Assembly: GCA_947500525.1 (NCBI GenBank)
Contig: CANMSH010000001.1
Span: 372,001-436,000 of the forward strand
DNA from: an uncultured Flavobacteriaceae bacterium
GTDB lineage: Bacteria; Bacteroidota; Bacteroidia; Flavobacteriales; Flavobacteriaceae
Direction of reading: 5' to 3'
DNA: 64,000 nucleotides
The translations under genes and the position numbers were made by a program. The notes under the pieces are model-generated. The model ran no database searches, was not told where the DNA came from, and saw only the letters and a program-made list of their open reading frames with translations. How positions within the stretch are numbered: the first letter of the stretch is position 1; every line of letters starts with the position of its first letter. Positions 1-8,411 of the stretch are shown here, one piece after another.

Positions 1-1032
1 AGCATAATATATATTTTCTGAAAGACCATCCCAATGTCTCTTTCCTTTCTTATTCAACCACCACATATAGCCATAATTTACATTTGGTTTCGACGGTGTA
101 ATTGCCTTTTCAATCCACTCATTACTCAATAAACGTTTCTTATTCCAAACACCATTATTTAAAAATAAGAGTCCAAATCGAGCCATATCCTCAGCAGAAA
201 TGAATAGTCCTGCTCCTGAGTGTCCTCCTCCGGTCACAGACTTCATGTTCATGCCATCTATCTCAGTCCACGCCTTTTTATATCCATGCCATCTCCAAGT
301 TGTCGATGCTCCAATGGGGTCCATAATTTCATCCTTCAATACTTGTGGTAGTGGTTTTCTCCATAGATGTGTTAATGAATAAGCCAGTACATTTACGCGA
401 ACATCATTATATTCCATAACGGTACCCGGTTCATTCAGTTTTCTATATTTCCAATCATCTAAACTCCCTTCTCTCGGAGGTCGATCTGCCCAATCTTTAC
501 CTCCCCATAATTGCCCTGACCAATCTGAGTTTTGTTGTAGCAAATGTTCCCAAGAAATTTTACTATTATGCTTTCCGTCAAAAGTACCATCCCATATATA
601 AGTGCCAACCTTATCATCAATATTCGCGATCAACTTTTTATCTAAGGCCAATCCTGCCATCGTTGATAAAAAACTCTTCGTTACGCTAAAGGTCATATCA
701 ACACGTTTTGTATCTCCCCATTTAGCAATAATATATCCATCTTTTAAAATCATTCCTGCCGGTCCTCCACGTTTTTTGGTCGGTCCTAAAATTTCGTGAA
801 AAGGTTCTCTTTCGAAACCTTTAAGAATTGCAATCCTTAAATCTCTAGAGCCAGAATATTCATTGGCTTCTGCAAAAGCCACTGCATTAGAGAGGGCAGC
901 TTTATCTATTCGATAGTCTTTGGCCAATTTCTCTTTCCATACTTCGTTTCTTTCTGGAAAATAATCTAATTGCTGAGCATAAGTTAAGGGTATAGATGTT
1001 ATAAATAAGATAAAAAATAAGGTTTTTCTCAT
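1..1032 (-). CDS. periplasmic serine hydrolase, beta-lactamase class C/PBP4 fold (partial, C-terminus off the window)
   Basis: The reverse strand reads open from the ATG at 1032 to the window edge (344 codons), so the C-terminus is missing. Residues 1-20 form a type I signal peptide ending in TYA before QQL, which puts the protein in the periplasm. The catalytic SxxK motif is visible as S116-V-T-K119, and Y208-N-D fits the second (YxN-like) motif of the class C beta-lactamase/esterase superfamily. Such proteins hydrolyse esters, amides or peptidoglycan peptides, and the substrate cannot be told here. Resistance to beta-lactams is not implied. The third motif (KTG/HxG) would need the missing part, although an HSG near residue 290 is present. 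Confidence 0.85.
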   Translation of the reverse strand, partial: MRKTLFFILFITSIPLTYAQQLDYFPERNEVWKEKLAKDYRIDKAALSNAVAFAEANEYSGSRDLRIAILKGFEREPFHEILGPTKKRGGPAGMILKDGYIIAKWGDTKRVDMTFSVTKSFLSTMAGLALDKKLIANIDDKVGTYIWDGTFDGKHNSKISWEHLLQQNSDWSGQLWGGKDWADRPPREGSLDDWKYRKLNEPGTVMEYNDVRVNVLAYSLTHLWRKPLPQVLKDEIMDPIGASTTWRWHGYKKAWTEIDGMNMKSVTGGGHSGAGLFISAEDMARFGLLFLNNGVWNKKRLLSNEWIEKAITPSKPNVNYGYMWWLNKKGKRHWDGLSENIYYA

Positions 1033-1091
1033 GTTGTAGTAGAGTTTAATATTCTTTATAAACTGCCATGAAATTACAACAATTCCTTAAG

Positions 1092-1610
1092 TTATTCTAA
1101 TACAAATTTCAGCAACCAATCTTGTTGTCTATCAGTACCAATATAGTAAGGATCTTTACTAAATTTTTTAAAACCATTACGTTCATAAAATCGAATGGCA
1201 GCAGTATTCTTTTCCCAAACACCCAGCCATAAAAACGACACTTTCTTTTTTCTTGAAATAGATAATACTTTGAGAAGTAATTGTTTTCCTAATCCAAGAT
1301 TTTGAAAAGGTTGCAATATATAAATGCGTTCTAATTCGATCGATGAACGTTCAAAAATTTCGTTTTGAGCTTCTTTTTGATTCAACTTAAAATAACCTAT
1401 GAGATCATTGTTCAAAAAAGCAAAACAAAATGTACTGTTACGATTCAATAATTCATTTTTAATCCTTTCTTTACTGAAGGCAGCAGTAACATACACATTA
1501 AAATCTTCTGGGTTATTATCTTTTTCAAATGCATCTATAAATGTTCTTTTCGCTATCTCACATAATTCTGTAAGATCATTAAGGTCACATTTTCGATAAA
1601 TAACAGTCAT
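1092..1610 (-). CDS. GNAT family N-acetyltransferase
   Basis: This is a complete 172-residue protein of normal GNAT length. Acetyl-CoA binding motif A is visible as IYILQPFQNLGLGKQ (residues 97-110), with the Q-x-x-G-x-G signature at 103-108, followed by an alpha helix and a C-terminal YERNGF segment typical of the fold. It should transfer an acetyl group to an amine on a small molecule or protein in the cytoplasm; the substrate is unknown. It lies alone between the serine hydrolase on the same strand and a divergent coiled-coil protein, so context does not help. Confidence 0.88.
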   Translation of the reverse strand: MTVIYRKCDLNDLTELCEIAKRTFIDAFEKDNNPEDFNVYVTAAFSKERIKNELLNRNSTFCFAFLNNDLIGYFKLNQKEAQNEIFERSSIELERIYILQPFQNLGLGKQLLLKVLSISRKKKVSFLWLGVWEKNTAAIRFYERNGFKKFSKDPYYIGTDRQQDWLLKFVLE

Positions 1611-1671
1611 ATTTAAATATAATCATATATAATTAAAACGCCATAATTTCGTTACTAATAAAAAACCAACT

Positions 1672-2862
1672 ATGAAATCAAATAAAGTAATTCTTTCAGC
1701 TCTTCTATTCTTCCTAAGTATCCAGTTATATGCTCAAAAGGTACATTATAAAGACAATTACTATACAATTGTAAAAAGTAAGATATTTCATAGAGGGCAT
1801 GATGTATTTGGGAAGCTTACAAGTGGTGCCAGAGATACGATACATATAATTGCGAAAGAGTTATATACAGAAAAAGGCAAATTAAAAGATAAATATAAAA
1901 AAGTTCCTAGACGAGAGCGCTATAAGTTACCCGATACGTTTTGGGAACAACATAATCTTAAGGAAGGTAGTTCTGCATTAGCCGCCGTCGATAATTCAAT
2001 TGAAGATAGTGCTACCAAAAAAAAAGCAACAGATATCGTTCAGTTAGCTGCATCCTCAAAAAATAATACGGCCGATCAAGCGCCAAAACCACCAGTTCAA
2101 CAAACAGATCAAGCACCGAAACCACCGGTTCAACAAATTGAAGAAAAGGTTTCAGAAAAAGATACATCGGATAATCAAGAGCAACCGAATACCAAAAAAA
2201 CAAAAGATAAAGAGAAGGTAATCTCGAAAGAACAAACTTTAGCTAAAAATGAACAAAAACAACAGGAAAAGTTAGATCGAAAAAAAGAAAAAAAGGCGGC
2301 AGAACGGAAGGAAGAAAAATTGGATAATAGAACAGAAAAGAAGGAAGCACTTAAAGAAAAGATTGCACGACAAAAGGATACTAAGAAAGAAGAAATAGCG
2401 CAAAGAGCTGATGAAAAAGAGGCTCAAAAAGAAGAACGCAAAAAACAGGAAGAAAAAGAACGTGAAGAGGCTAAACGCGAAAAAGAAGAAGCCGTGCAAA
2501 AAAAGAAACAAAAAGAGCAAGATCAGCTAGAAGAAGAGCGCGAAGAAGCAAAGCGCAAACAAGAAAAGCGCAAACAAGAAAAGGAGCAGAAGAGGAAAGA
2601 AAAAGAAGAAAAAGAAGCAAAGCGAAAACAACAGAAAATTGAAAAAGAGAAAAAGCAAAAAGAAAAAGAATTAAAGCAAAAAGAAAAAGCAATAAGCAAC
2701 CATAAGTCTGCTCAGAAAAAATTAGAAAAGGCAGAAAAAAAATATAAAAAACTTAAAGAAAAAGGAGAATTATCTCCAATTGAAGAAGCTGAATGGCTTG
2801 AGAAGATAGAGAAGCTTAAAGAAAAAGTGACAAAAAGAGAAAAACAAATGCAAAAGGCTTAA
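1672..2862 (+). CDS. exported Lys/Glu-rich coiled-coil protein of unknown function
   Basis: This 396-residue protein starts with a signal peptide (residues 1-22, cut after LYAQ). A small folded region at about 23-95 (KVHYKDNYYTIVKS...) is followed by a linker with two copies of an 11-residue DQAPKPPVQQ unit. Residues 170-390 are almost wholly K, E, R, Q and A, and should form a long charged coiled coil. I do not recognise a family for the N-terminal part. A periplasmic spacer or envelope tether is conceivable but is inference. Low-complexity sequence makes homology calls for the tail unreliable. Confidence 0.8.
   Translation: MKSNKVILSALLFFLSIQLYAQKVHYKDNYYTIVKSKIFHRGHDVFGKLTSGARDTIHIIAKELYTEKGKLKDKYKKVPRRERYKLPDTFWEQHNLKEGSSALAAVDNSIEDSATKKKATDIVQLAASSKNNTADQAPKPPVQQTDQAPKPPVQQIEEKVSEKDTSDNQEQPNTKKTKDKEKVISKEQTLAKNEQKQQEKLDRKKEKKAAERKEEKLDNRTEKKEALKEKIARQKDTKKEEIAQRADEKEAQKEERKKQEEKEREEAKREKEEAVQKKKQKEQDQLEEEREEAKRKQEKRKQEKEQKRKEKEEKEAKRKQQKIEKEKKQKEKELKQKEKAISNHKSAQKKLEKAEKKYKKLKEKGELSPIEEAEWLEKIEKLKEKVTKREKQMQKA
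2074..2139 (+). repeat. two tandem 33-bp units inside the coiled-coil gene
   Basis: Two adjacent 33-bp units (2074-2106 and 2107-2139) encode DQAPKPPVQQT and DQAPKPPVQQI. They differ at only a few positions, mostly third bases, which indicates an in-frame duplication that has since drifted. The unit makes a proline-rich linker between the N-terminal region and the coiled coil. Confidence 0.85.
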
Positions 2863-2913
2863 GTTAAATTCTAATTTACGAATCAAAAGAAACTTAATAG
2901 AATAAATAGTATC

Positions 2914-4269
2914 TTAAAATAATTGTTGATAGACTTCTTCGATCTTTGAGACTAAAATAACTTTAATCTTATAATTGCTTTTCGCAATTTTGTTGAATTT
3001 CGAAACTATGATTTTCGAAAAACCTAGTTTTTCAGCTTCTAATATCCGTTGATCTATACGATTCACCGGTCGTATTTCTCCTGCCAGACCTACCTCTGCC
3101 GCAAAACAGGTGTCTTGAGCAATCGCATCATCTTCATTTGAAGATAAAATAGAAGCTACCACAGCTAAATCTATGGCCGGATCATCGACCGAAATTCCTC
3201 CTGCAATATTTAAGAACACATCTTTGGCACCTAAACGAAAACCTGCCCGCTTTTCTAGAACGGCCAAGATCATATTTAATCGTTTGATGTTGTACCCTGT
3301 TGCCGAACGTTGCGGTGTGCCATATACTGCGGTACTCACTAATGCTTGTACTTCTATCATTAGAGGACGCATTCCTTCTAACGTGGCTGCAATTGCAGTA
3401 CCACTTAGCGACTCGTCTTTTTCTGAAATTAAGATTTCTGATGGGTTTTCAACTTCTCTCAATCCTACACTTTGCATTTCATAAATACCTAACTCGGCAG
3501 TCGAGCCAAATCTGTTTTTTTGAGCTCTTAAAATACGATAGGTATGATTTCTATCTCCTTCAAACTGCAAAACAACATCGACCATATGTTCTAGGATTTT
3601 TGGTCCAGCGATCGCTCCTTCTTTGGTAATGTGTCCAATTAATACAACAGGTGTTGAAGTTTCTTTCGCAAACTTGATGAGTTCGGCAGTTGTTTCTCGA
3701 ATTTGAGAAATACTTCCTGGAGAGGCTTCGATGTAATCTGTATGCAGTGTCTGAATGGAATCAATCACGACCACATCAGGAATAACTTCTTCAATGGTTT
3801 TAAAAATATGTTGCGTTTTCGTCTCGGTGAGAATAAGGCAATCACTATTTTTATTAGTTAAACGTTCAGCCCGCATTTTTATCTGAGATTGGCTTTCTTC
3901 ACCCGAGACATATAAAACCTTCTTAAGGATACTTAATGCCACTTGCAACAGCAATGTTGACTTACCAATACCTGGTTCTCCTCCAAGCAAAGTCATCGAT
4001 CCTTTTACCAAACCTCCGCCAAGTACGCGATTGAGTTCATTGTTTTTAGTATCTATTCTATCTTCTTCATTAATAGCAATATCATGTATTTTTAAGGCCT
4101 TCGATACCCTTTTGGTTGGTGCCGTTTGTTTCCAACTGCGCTTTTCTTCTTTTTGAATGACCTCTTCAACAATAGTATTCCATTCATTACAGGCCGTACA
4201 TTTTCCTACCCATTTGGCGTATTGCGTACCACAATTTTGACAGAAAAAAGAAGTTTTAGTTTTTGCCAT
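2914..4269 (-). CDS. radA: DNA repair protein RadA/Sms
   Basis: This 451-residue protein has the complete RadA layout. An N-terminal four-cysteine zinc finger (C10, C13, C24, C27) is followed by a RecA-like ATPase with Walker A GGEPGIGKST at 96-105, the RadA-specific KNRFG motif at 251-255, and a C-terminal Lon-protease-like domain from about residue 275. RadA drives branch migration of recombination intermediates and assists strand uptake during natural transformation. It is the last gene of a queD-lpxH-radA run; its start overlaps the lpxH stop by 14 bp, so the two are translationally coupled. dprA and comEC lie in the same window. Confidence 0.96.
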   Translation of the reverse strand: MAKTKTSFFCQNCGTQYAKWVGKCTACNEWNTIVEEVIQKEEKRSWKQTAPTKRVSKALKIHDIAINEEDRIDTKNNELNRVLGGGLVKGSMTLLGGEPGIGKSTLLLQVALSILKKVLYVSGEESQSQIKMRAERLTNKNSDCLILTETKTQHIFKTIEEVIPDVVVIDSIQTLHTDYIEASPGSISQIRETTAELIKFAKETSTPVVLIGHITKEGAIAGPKILEHMVDVVLQFEGDRNHTYRILRAQKNRFGSTAELGIYEMQSVGLREVENPSEILISEKDESLSGTAIAATLEGMRPLMIEVQALVSTAVYGTPQRSATGYNIKRLNMILAVLEKRAGFRLGAKDVFLNIAGGISVDDPAIDLAVVASILSSNEDDAIAQDTCFAAEVGLAGEIRPVNRIDQRILEAEKLGFSKIIVSKFNKIAKSNYKIKVILVSKIEEVYQQLF

Positions 4270-5020
4270 CCTTCAACTCAGTTTTAGTTCCATCATAAAC
4301 AGCATAGGTAAAATGTGAAATCCAGTCTCCAGTATTGATATATGAACTTTTATCATTAAGTCTAATGGTCATAGGTAAGTGACGATGCCCAAACAAGAAG
4401 TAATCATAATGTTTACGTTCTAATTTACGCTTACAATACTGCACCAGCCATTCATTGTCTTCACCTAAAAATTTCGCATCTTCATCACCCGAAATCAGTT
4501 TATTTTTTGTCGATAGGTACTGCGCAAATCGCATCCCAATATCTGGATGCAGCCATCGGTACAACCACTGCGTAAAGCTATTTGTAAATACTTTTTTCAT
4601 TCGTTTGTATCCCTTATCTCCAGGACCCAAACCATCTCCGTGCCCAATTAAAAAAGTCTTTTCATTAGAAGTGAATTCTAACGGTTTATAATGCACGGGT
4701 ATGTTCAGTTCTTTTTCAAAATAGTCGAGCATCCAGAGGTCATGATTTCCAACGAAAAAATGAATTGAAATTCCACTATCTCTTATTTCTGCCAACTTAC
4801 CGAGTACACGCACAAATCCTTTTGGCACAACTGTTTTATATTCATACCAACAATCAAATAAATCACCTAGGAGAAAAATTACCTCTGCATCTTTTTTAAT
4901 TTCATCTAACCATTGAATAAATTTCTTTTCTCTCGAAAGACTGTCGGCATGATTCGGAATACCAAAATGCTGATCAGAAACGAAATAAATCTTTTTGTTA
5001 TTAGTTAGTTGAATATTCAT
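4256..5020 (-). CDS. lpxH: UDP-2,3-diacylglucosamine diphosphatase-like calcineurin phosphoesterase
   Basis: This 254-residue metallophosphoesterase shows all the metal-binding blocks: D16-x-H18, GDLFD at 52-56, GNHD at 91-94 and a C-terminal GHRH. LpxH removes UMP from UDP-2,3-diacylglucosamine to give lipid X in lipid A synthesis, at the cytoplasmic side of the inner membrane. The size fits LpxH and LpxH2-type enzymes. It sits between queD (31 bp upstream) and radA (14-bp overlap). The next enzyme of the pathway, LpxB, is encoded about 14 kb away at 18811-19914. Confidence 0.85.
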   Translation of the reverse strand: MNIQLTNNKKIYFVSDQHFGIPNHADSLSREKKFIQWLDEIKKDAEVIFLLGDLFDCWYEYKTVVPKGFVRVLGKLAEIRDSGISIHFFVGNHDLWMLDYFEKELNIPVHYKPLEFTSNEKTFLIGHGDGLGPGDKGYKRMKKVFTNSFTQWLYRWLHPDIGMRFAQYLSTKNKLISGDEDAKFLGEDNEWLVQYCKRKLERKHYDYFLFGHRHLPMTIRLNDKSSYINTGDWISHFTYAVYDGTKTELKDGKN

Positions 5021-5051
5021 TATTAGAATGTGCTAAATGCGGTTCTCGGCA

Positions 5052-5501
5052 CTATTGATCGCTTGCATGCCATTCGGCATAAGAGTTTTGTGTTTCGTAT
5101 AACTTTAATGAATGCAATTTAACAGATTCTGGCAACTTAGCACTAATCAGTTTTGCAAAATCAATAATCATATTTTCACTAGTTGGTTGATAGTCAACTA
5201 AGATAACTTTTGGCGAATGAGGTCTAATTTTTTCTGCCAATTCCTTGTGAGGAGAATTCTTATTTAACACCGTTGCATGATCGAAAACATCAACAATCTC
5301 TTGATTCACTATTTTCTTCAAATCTCCGAAATCAAGTACCATTCCGTTTTTTACATGTTTCATGTCTTCAATTGGAGAACCAATAATAGTTACAAATAAC
5401 TGGTAACTATGACCATGTACATTTTTGCATTTACCGTCATATCCATACAGCGCATGCGCTGTCTCGAAATCAAAATGTTTCGTTATTCTTATCTTACTCA
5501 T
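5052..5501 (-). CDS. queD: 6-carboxytetrahydropterin synthase / 6-pyruvoyltetrahydropterin synthase family
   Basis: This 149-residue protein is a T-fold enzyme. The zinc ligands are visible as H16 in the ETAHAL segment and H29/H31 in NVHGHSY, with the catalytic C25 just before them. QueD converts 7,8-dihydroneopterin triphosphate to 6-carboxy-5,6,7,8-tetrahydropterin, an early step towards queuosine in tRNA. A biopterin-type role cannot be excluded from sequence alone. It is the first gene of the run reading into lpxH and radA. Confidence 0.85.
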   Translation of the reverse strand: MSKIRITKHFDFETAHALYGYDGKCKNVHGHSYQLFVTIIGSPIEDMKHVKNGMVLDFGDLKKIVNQEIVDVFDHATVLNKNSPHKELAEKIRPHSPKVILVDYQPTSENMIIDFAKLISAKLPESVKLHSLKLYETQNSYAEWHASDQ

Positions 5502-5597
5502 AATTGGATTGATTTTATACTAAAAGTACAAATACCAGATATTGTTCGTCTTCTAATTAACATGCCATAATTCACACTTGGTAACAAAAGTAGCGAT

Positions 5598-6791
5598 TTA
5601 AATAACATTCATTTTTTTTCCCACTTTTGTAAAGGCAGCAATTGCTTTATCAAGATGCTCCTTTGTATGTGCCGCAGATAATTGTACTCTAATCCTAGCT
5701 TTCCCTTTCGGTACTACGGGAAAAAAGAATCCGATAACATAAATTCCCTCTTCTAATAAGGCATTTGCCATATCTTGAGACAGTTTTGCATCATATAGCA
5801 TTACGGGCACAATAGCTGCATCTGCACCAACCAAATCAAAACCAGCCGCTGACATTCCTGCTCTAAAGTAGTTCGTGTTTTCTTCCAACTTATCACGCAA
5901 TGAAGTATCGTTAGATAATAAATCAAAAACTTTCAAAGAGGCGCCAACAATTGCAGGAGCCAATGAATTAGAAAACAAATACGGTCTAGAACGTTGTCGT
6001 AAAATTTCAATAATTTCTTTCTTTGCGGTAGTATATCCTCCCATGGCTCCGCCCATAGCTTTTCCAAGGGTACCAGTAACAATATCAACACGACTTAAAA
6101 CATTTTTTAATTCTAATGTTCCTCGCCCTGTTCTACCAATAAATCCGGTAGCATGACATTCATCAACCATCACCATGGCATCATAGGTGTCTGCTAAATC
6201 ACAAATTTTATCAAGACTTGCAACAATACCATCCATCGAAAAAACACCATCCGTCACAATAATCTTAAAACGGGCACCTGCCTCATTTGCCTCCTTTAGT
6301 CTGGCCTCTAGCTCTTGCATATCATTATTCTGATAACGATAACGCGCTGCTTTACACAAACGAACGCCATCAATTATTGAAGCATGATTTAGACTATCCG
6401 AAATAATAGCGTCTTCTTTGCCCAACAGTGGTTCAAAAACACCTCCATTTGCATCGAATGCCGCTGCATATAAAATGGTATCTTCAAAACCATAAAAATC
6501 AGCAATTTTCTGTTCTAATTCTTTATGAATATCTTGAGTTCCACAAATAAAACGTACTGATGACATTCCAAAACCATGTGTATCCATGGTATCTTTAGCC
6601 GCTTGTATCACTTCTGGATGATTTGATAAGCCGAGGTAATTATTAGCACAAAAATTTAGTACTTTTTCGCCCGTCGAAATAGTTATTTCCGCATCTTGAG
6701 AAGACGTAATAATTCGTTCGCTTTTGTACAAGCCAGCTTCTTTTATTTGTTCAAGTTCTTGTTCTAAATGCTGTTTTATATTTGAATACAT
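5598..6791 (-). CDS. kbl: glycine C-acetyltransferase (2-amino-3-ketobutyrate CoA ligase)
   Basis: This 397-residue protein is a class II PLP-dependent alpha-oxoamine synthase. The PLP lysine is K244 in [11 protein letters not shown], and the DECHATG motif at 210-216 contributes cofactor contacts. Length and wording of the motifs match Kbl rather than 8-amino-7-oxononanoate or serine palmitoyl synthases. It cleaves 2-amino-3-oxobutanoate with CoA to glycine and acetyl-CoA in threonine breakdown. Threonine dehydrogenase is not adjacent. A TATCTTTG promoter element lies 15 bp upstream of the start. Confidence 0.93.
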   Translation of the reverse strand: MYSNIKQHLEQELEQIKEAGLYKSERIITSSQDAEITISTGEKVLNFCANNYLGLSNHPEVIQAAKDTMDTHGFGMSSVRFICGTQDIHKELEQKIADFYGFEDTILYAAAFDANGGVFEPLLGKEDAIISDSLNHASIIDGVRLCKAARYRYQNNDMQELEARLKEANEAGARFKIIVTDGVFSMDGIVASLDKICDLADTYDAMVMVDECHATGFIGRTGRGTLELKNVLSRVDIVTGTLGKAMGGAMGGYTTAKKEIIEILRQRSRPYLFSNSLAPAIVGASLKVFDLLSNDTSLRDKLEENTNYFRAGMSAAGFDLVGADAAIVPVMLYDAKLSQDMANALLEEGIYVIGFFFPVVPKGKARIRVQLSAAHTKEHLDKAIAAFTKVGKKMNVI

Positions 6792-6805
6792 AGATTTCTT
6801 TTTAG

Positions 6806-6813
6806 CAAAGATA
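6806..6813 (-). promoter_or_regulatory. -7 element for kbl
   Basis: The reverse strand reads TATCTTTG, an exact match to the Bacteroidota -7 consensus TAnnTTTG, 14 bp before the kbl start. I found no clear -33 TTG at the usual distance. Confidence 0.55.
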
Positions 6814-6834
6814 GTTAGGTTTTATAAAACGATG

Positions 6835-6842
6835 TACCTTTG
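6835..6842 (+). promoter_or_regulatory. -7 element for the 6859 gene
   Basis: TACCTTTG matches TAnnTTTG and lies 16 nt before the ATG at 6859. It supports that start over an in-frame ATG further upstream, which would fall ahead of this promoter and inside kbl. It sits 21 bp from the divergent kbl element. Confidence 0.6.
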
Positions 6843-6858
6843 TTTTTTAATATTTTTT

Positions 6859-7215
6859 ATGGCAAGAGATGAACAATTAAAGGAACGATGGGAAGCCCTC
6901 AAAACAAAGTTAACTCAACAATTTTCGGAAGGTGAAGATTTAGATATAGATGGTATTATCTATTTGGTTGGGGTGCAAGAATTAGGGCAAGGGTATCGAA
7001 GCTTCAAAAAAGATGAGAAAGTAAATTTAATGCACATCGCTATTTGTAGATTGTTAGAACCACTTGGATACTATGCATTTGATTTCTTTGACGCCGATGG
7101 GTGGCCTCATTACAAAATGATTGAAGAATTACCAGCATTAAAGCCGGGAGAACAAAGCATTATGATGAAAGAAGCAATCGTTACCTATTTTATAGAAAAA
7201 GAAGTGATTTCTTAA
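6859..7215 (+). CDS. conserved-looking hypothetical cytoplasmic protein, 118 residues
   Basis: The reading frame is open from 6724, but that extension overlaps kbl on the other strand. The ATG at 6859 follows a TACCTTTG promoter element by 16 nt, so I use it. The product (MARDEQLKERWEALKTKL...) is soluble, acidic, without signal peptide or membrane segment, and mostly helical. It has a conserved-looking YYAFDFFDADGWPHYK stretch near residues 74-89. I do not recognise a family. It is convergent with dprA and overlaps its end by 4 bp. Confidence 0.75.
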   Translation: MARDEQLKERWEALKTKLTQQFSEGEDLDIDGIIYLVGVQELGQGYRSFKKDEKVNLMHIAICRLLEPLGYYAFDFFDADGWPHYKMIEELPALKPGEQSIMMKEAIVTYFIEKEVIS

Positions 7216-8375
7216 ATTGCTTCAAAGAACTTTCCGGGCAAGGGTCTTGACAGCGATTTTAATTCTAAATTTAATAGTACACTTGCTGTTTTATGAATAG
7301 GGAAATTACAATGTAAAGCAATCACATCTAATTGCTGTTTTCCTTCTTTTAAAAGGTAATTGTAAATAGTAGTTTCATGATCATTCAATTCAACAAAAAG
7401 CTTCTTTTGAACTACTTTTTCAGCGGTTTGATTTTCTTTCTCCCAATTTAATATATACACTAAGTCTTTGACTGATGTCAATACCGACGCTCGGTTTGTT
7501 TTAATAAGATTATTGCATCCAATACTAAACTCATCAGAAATTCTTCCTGGCACTGCGAATACATCTCTATTGTAAGAATTTGCGATATCCGCAGTTATCA
7601 AAGAGCCTCCTTTAATGGCAGATTCAATTAATAATGTGGCTTGAGATATCCCTGCAACAATTCTATTTCTTTTTACAAAATTCTCTCTATCTGGTCGAGT
7701 TCTAGAACAAAACTCAGTCAACAGACCTCCATTCTTTTGCATATTGAACGCTTCTTTTTTATGCACCGCAGGATATATTCTATCTAAACCATGCGCCAAG
7801 ACTCCTACTGTTTGTAAATCATGTTTCATCGCTAATTGATGTGCGTAAATATCAACTCCATAAGCTAAACCACTTACAATAATTGGTTTAAAAGGTGTTA
7901 AATTCTCAAACAAATCGTCTAGCACTTTTTTACCATAAGCAGTCATTTTTCTAGTTCCAACAATACTAATGATTTTTTGCTCTGATAAATTGACATTCCC
8001 TTTTTTAAACAAAACAAGTGGTGCATCAAAACAGTGTTTTAATCGTTGCGGAAACCTAGAATCGTAAAAAGTAACAACATCTATTTCATTGCTTTCTATA
8101 AAGGATATTTCTTCTTCTACTCTTTTAAAGATAGTAGCGTCGTTTAGTCGGTCTATGGTAGATCGACCAATTCCTGAAACTTTCAATAAGTTTTGTTTCT
8201 TTTCTTTAAACACATTGGTTGCATTTCCACAATGAGATATCAGTTTTCTTGCACTAACATCTCCGATACCTTCAACTTGCTGTAACGCAAGTAAATGAAA
8301 TAACTCTTCTTCTTTCAACTGACGAAATTTAACTTTCAATATACAATTTTTGTTGAAAAAAGCTGTCAGTAACAA
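7212..8375 (-). CDS. dprA: DNA-processing protein DprA
   Basis: DprA loads RecA onto incoming single-stranded DNA during transformation. The protein has a helix-hairpin-helix region near the N-terminus (QQVEGIGDVSA), a Rossmann-like core with IVGTRKMTAYG and VSGLAYGVDIYAH, and a C-terminal winged-helix (DML1-like) region from about residue 315. No ATG precedes the conserved part: the longest frame begins with TTG at 8375, and in-frame TTG codons at 8339 or 8318 give more typical N-termini, so the true start is uncertain. The divergent HU/SPOR gene begins 36 bp away. Confidence 0.92.
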   Translation of the reverse strand: MLLTAFFNKNCILKVKFRQLKEEELFHLLALQQVEGIGDVSARKLISHCGNATNVFKEKKQNLLKVSGIGRSTIDRLNDATIFKRVEEEISFIESNEIDVVTFYDSRFPQRLKHCFDAPLVLFKKGNVNLSEQKIISIVGTRKMTAYGKKVLDDLFENLTPFKPIIVSGLAYGVDIYAHQLAMKHDLQTVGVLAHGLDRIYPAVHKKEAFNMQKNGGLLTEFCSRTRPDRENFVKRNRIVAGISQATLLIESAIKGGSLITADIANSYNRDVFAVPGRISDEFSIGCNNLIKTNRASVLTSVKDLVYILNWEKENQTAEKVVQKKLFVELNDHETTIYNYLLKEGKQQLDVIALHCNFPIHKTASVLLNLELKSLSRPLPGKFFEAI

Positions 8376-8397
8376 CAGCTATCCAACCTATTTTTTT

Positions 8398-8405
8398 TAT
8401 ATTTG
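8398..8405 (+). promoter_or_regulatory. -7 element directly before the HU/SPOR gene
   Basis: TATATTTG matches TAnnTTTG exactly and ends only 6 nt before the GTG start at 8412. Transcription beginning the usual 6-8 nt downstream would leave little or no 5' leader. Confidence 0.6.
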
Positions 8406-8411
8406 TTTTAA

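Noticed and set aside
2272..2692. Phenylalanine-rich reverse-strand reading frames
   Set aside because: They are the complement of the Lys/Glu codons of the coiled-coil gene, with no independent start or family signal.
2200..2830. Repetitive A-rich stretch as a possible CRISPR or satellite array
   Set aside because: It is in-frame coding low complexity without constant repeat or spacer lengths.
6724..6858. Longer N-terminus for the 6859 protein
   Set aside because: It overlaps kbl on the other strand and would begin upstream of the TACCTTTG element that probably drives the gene.
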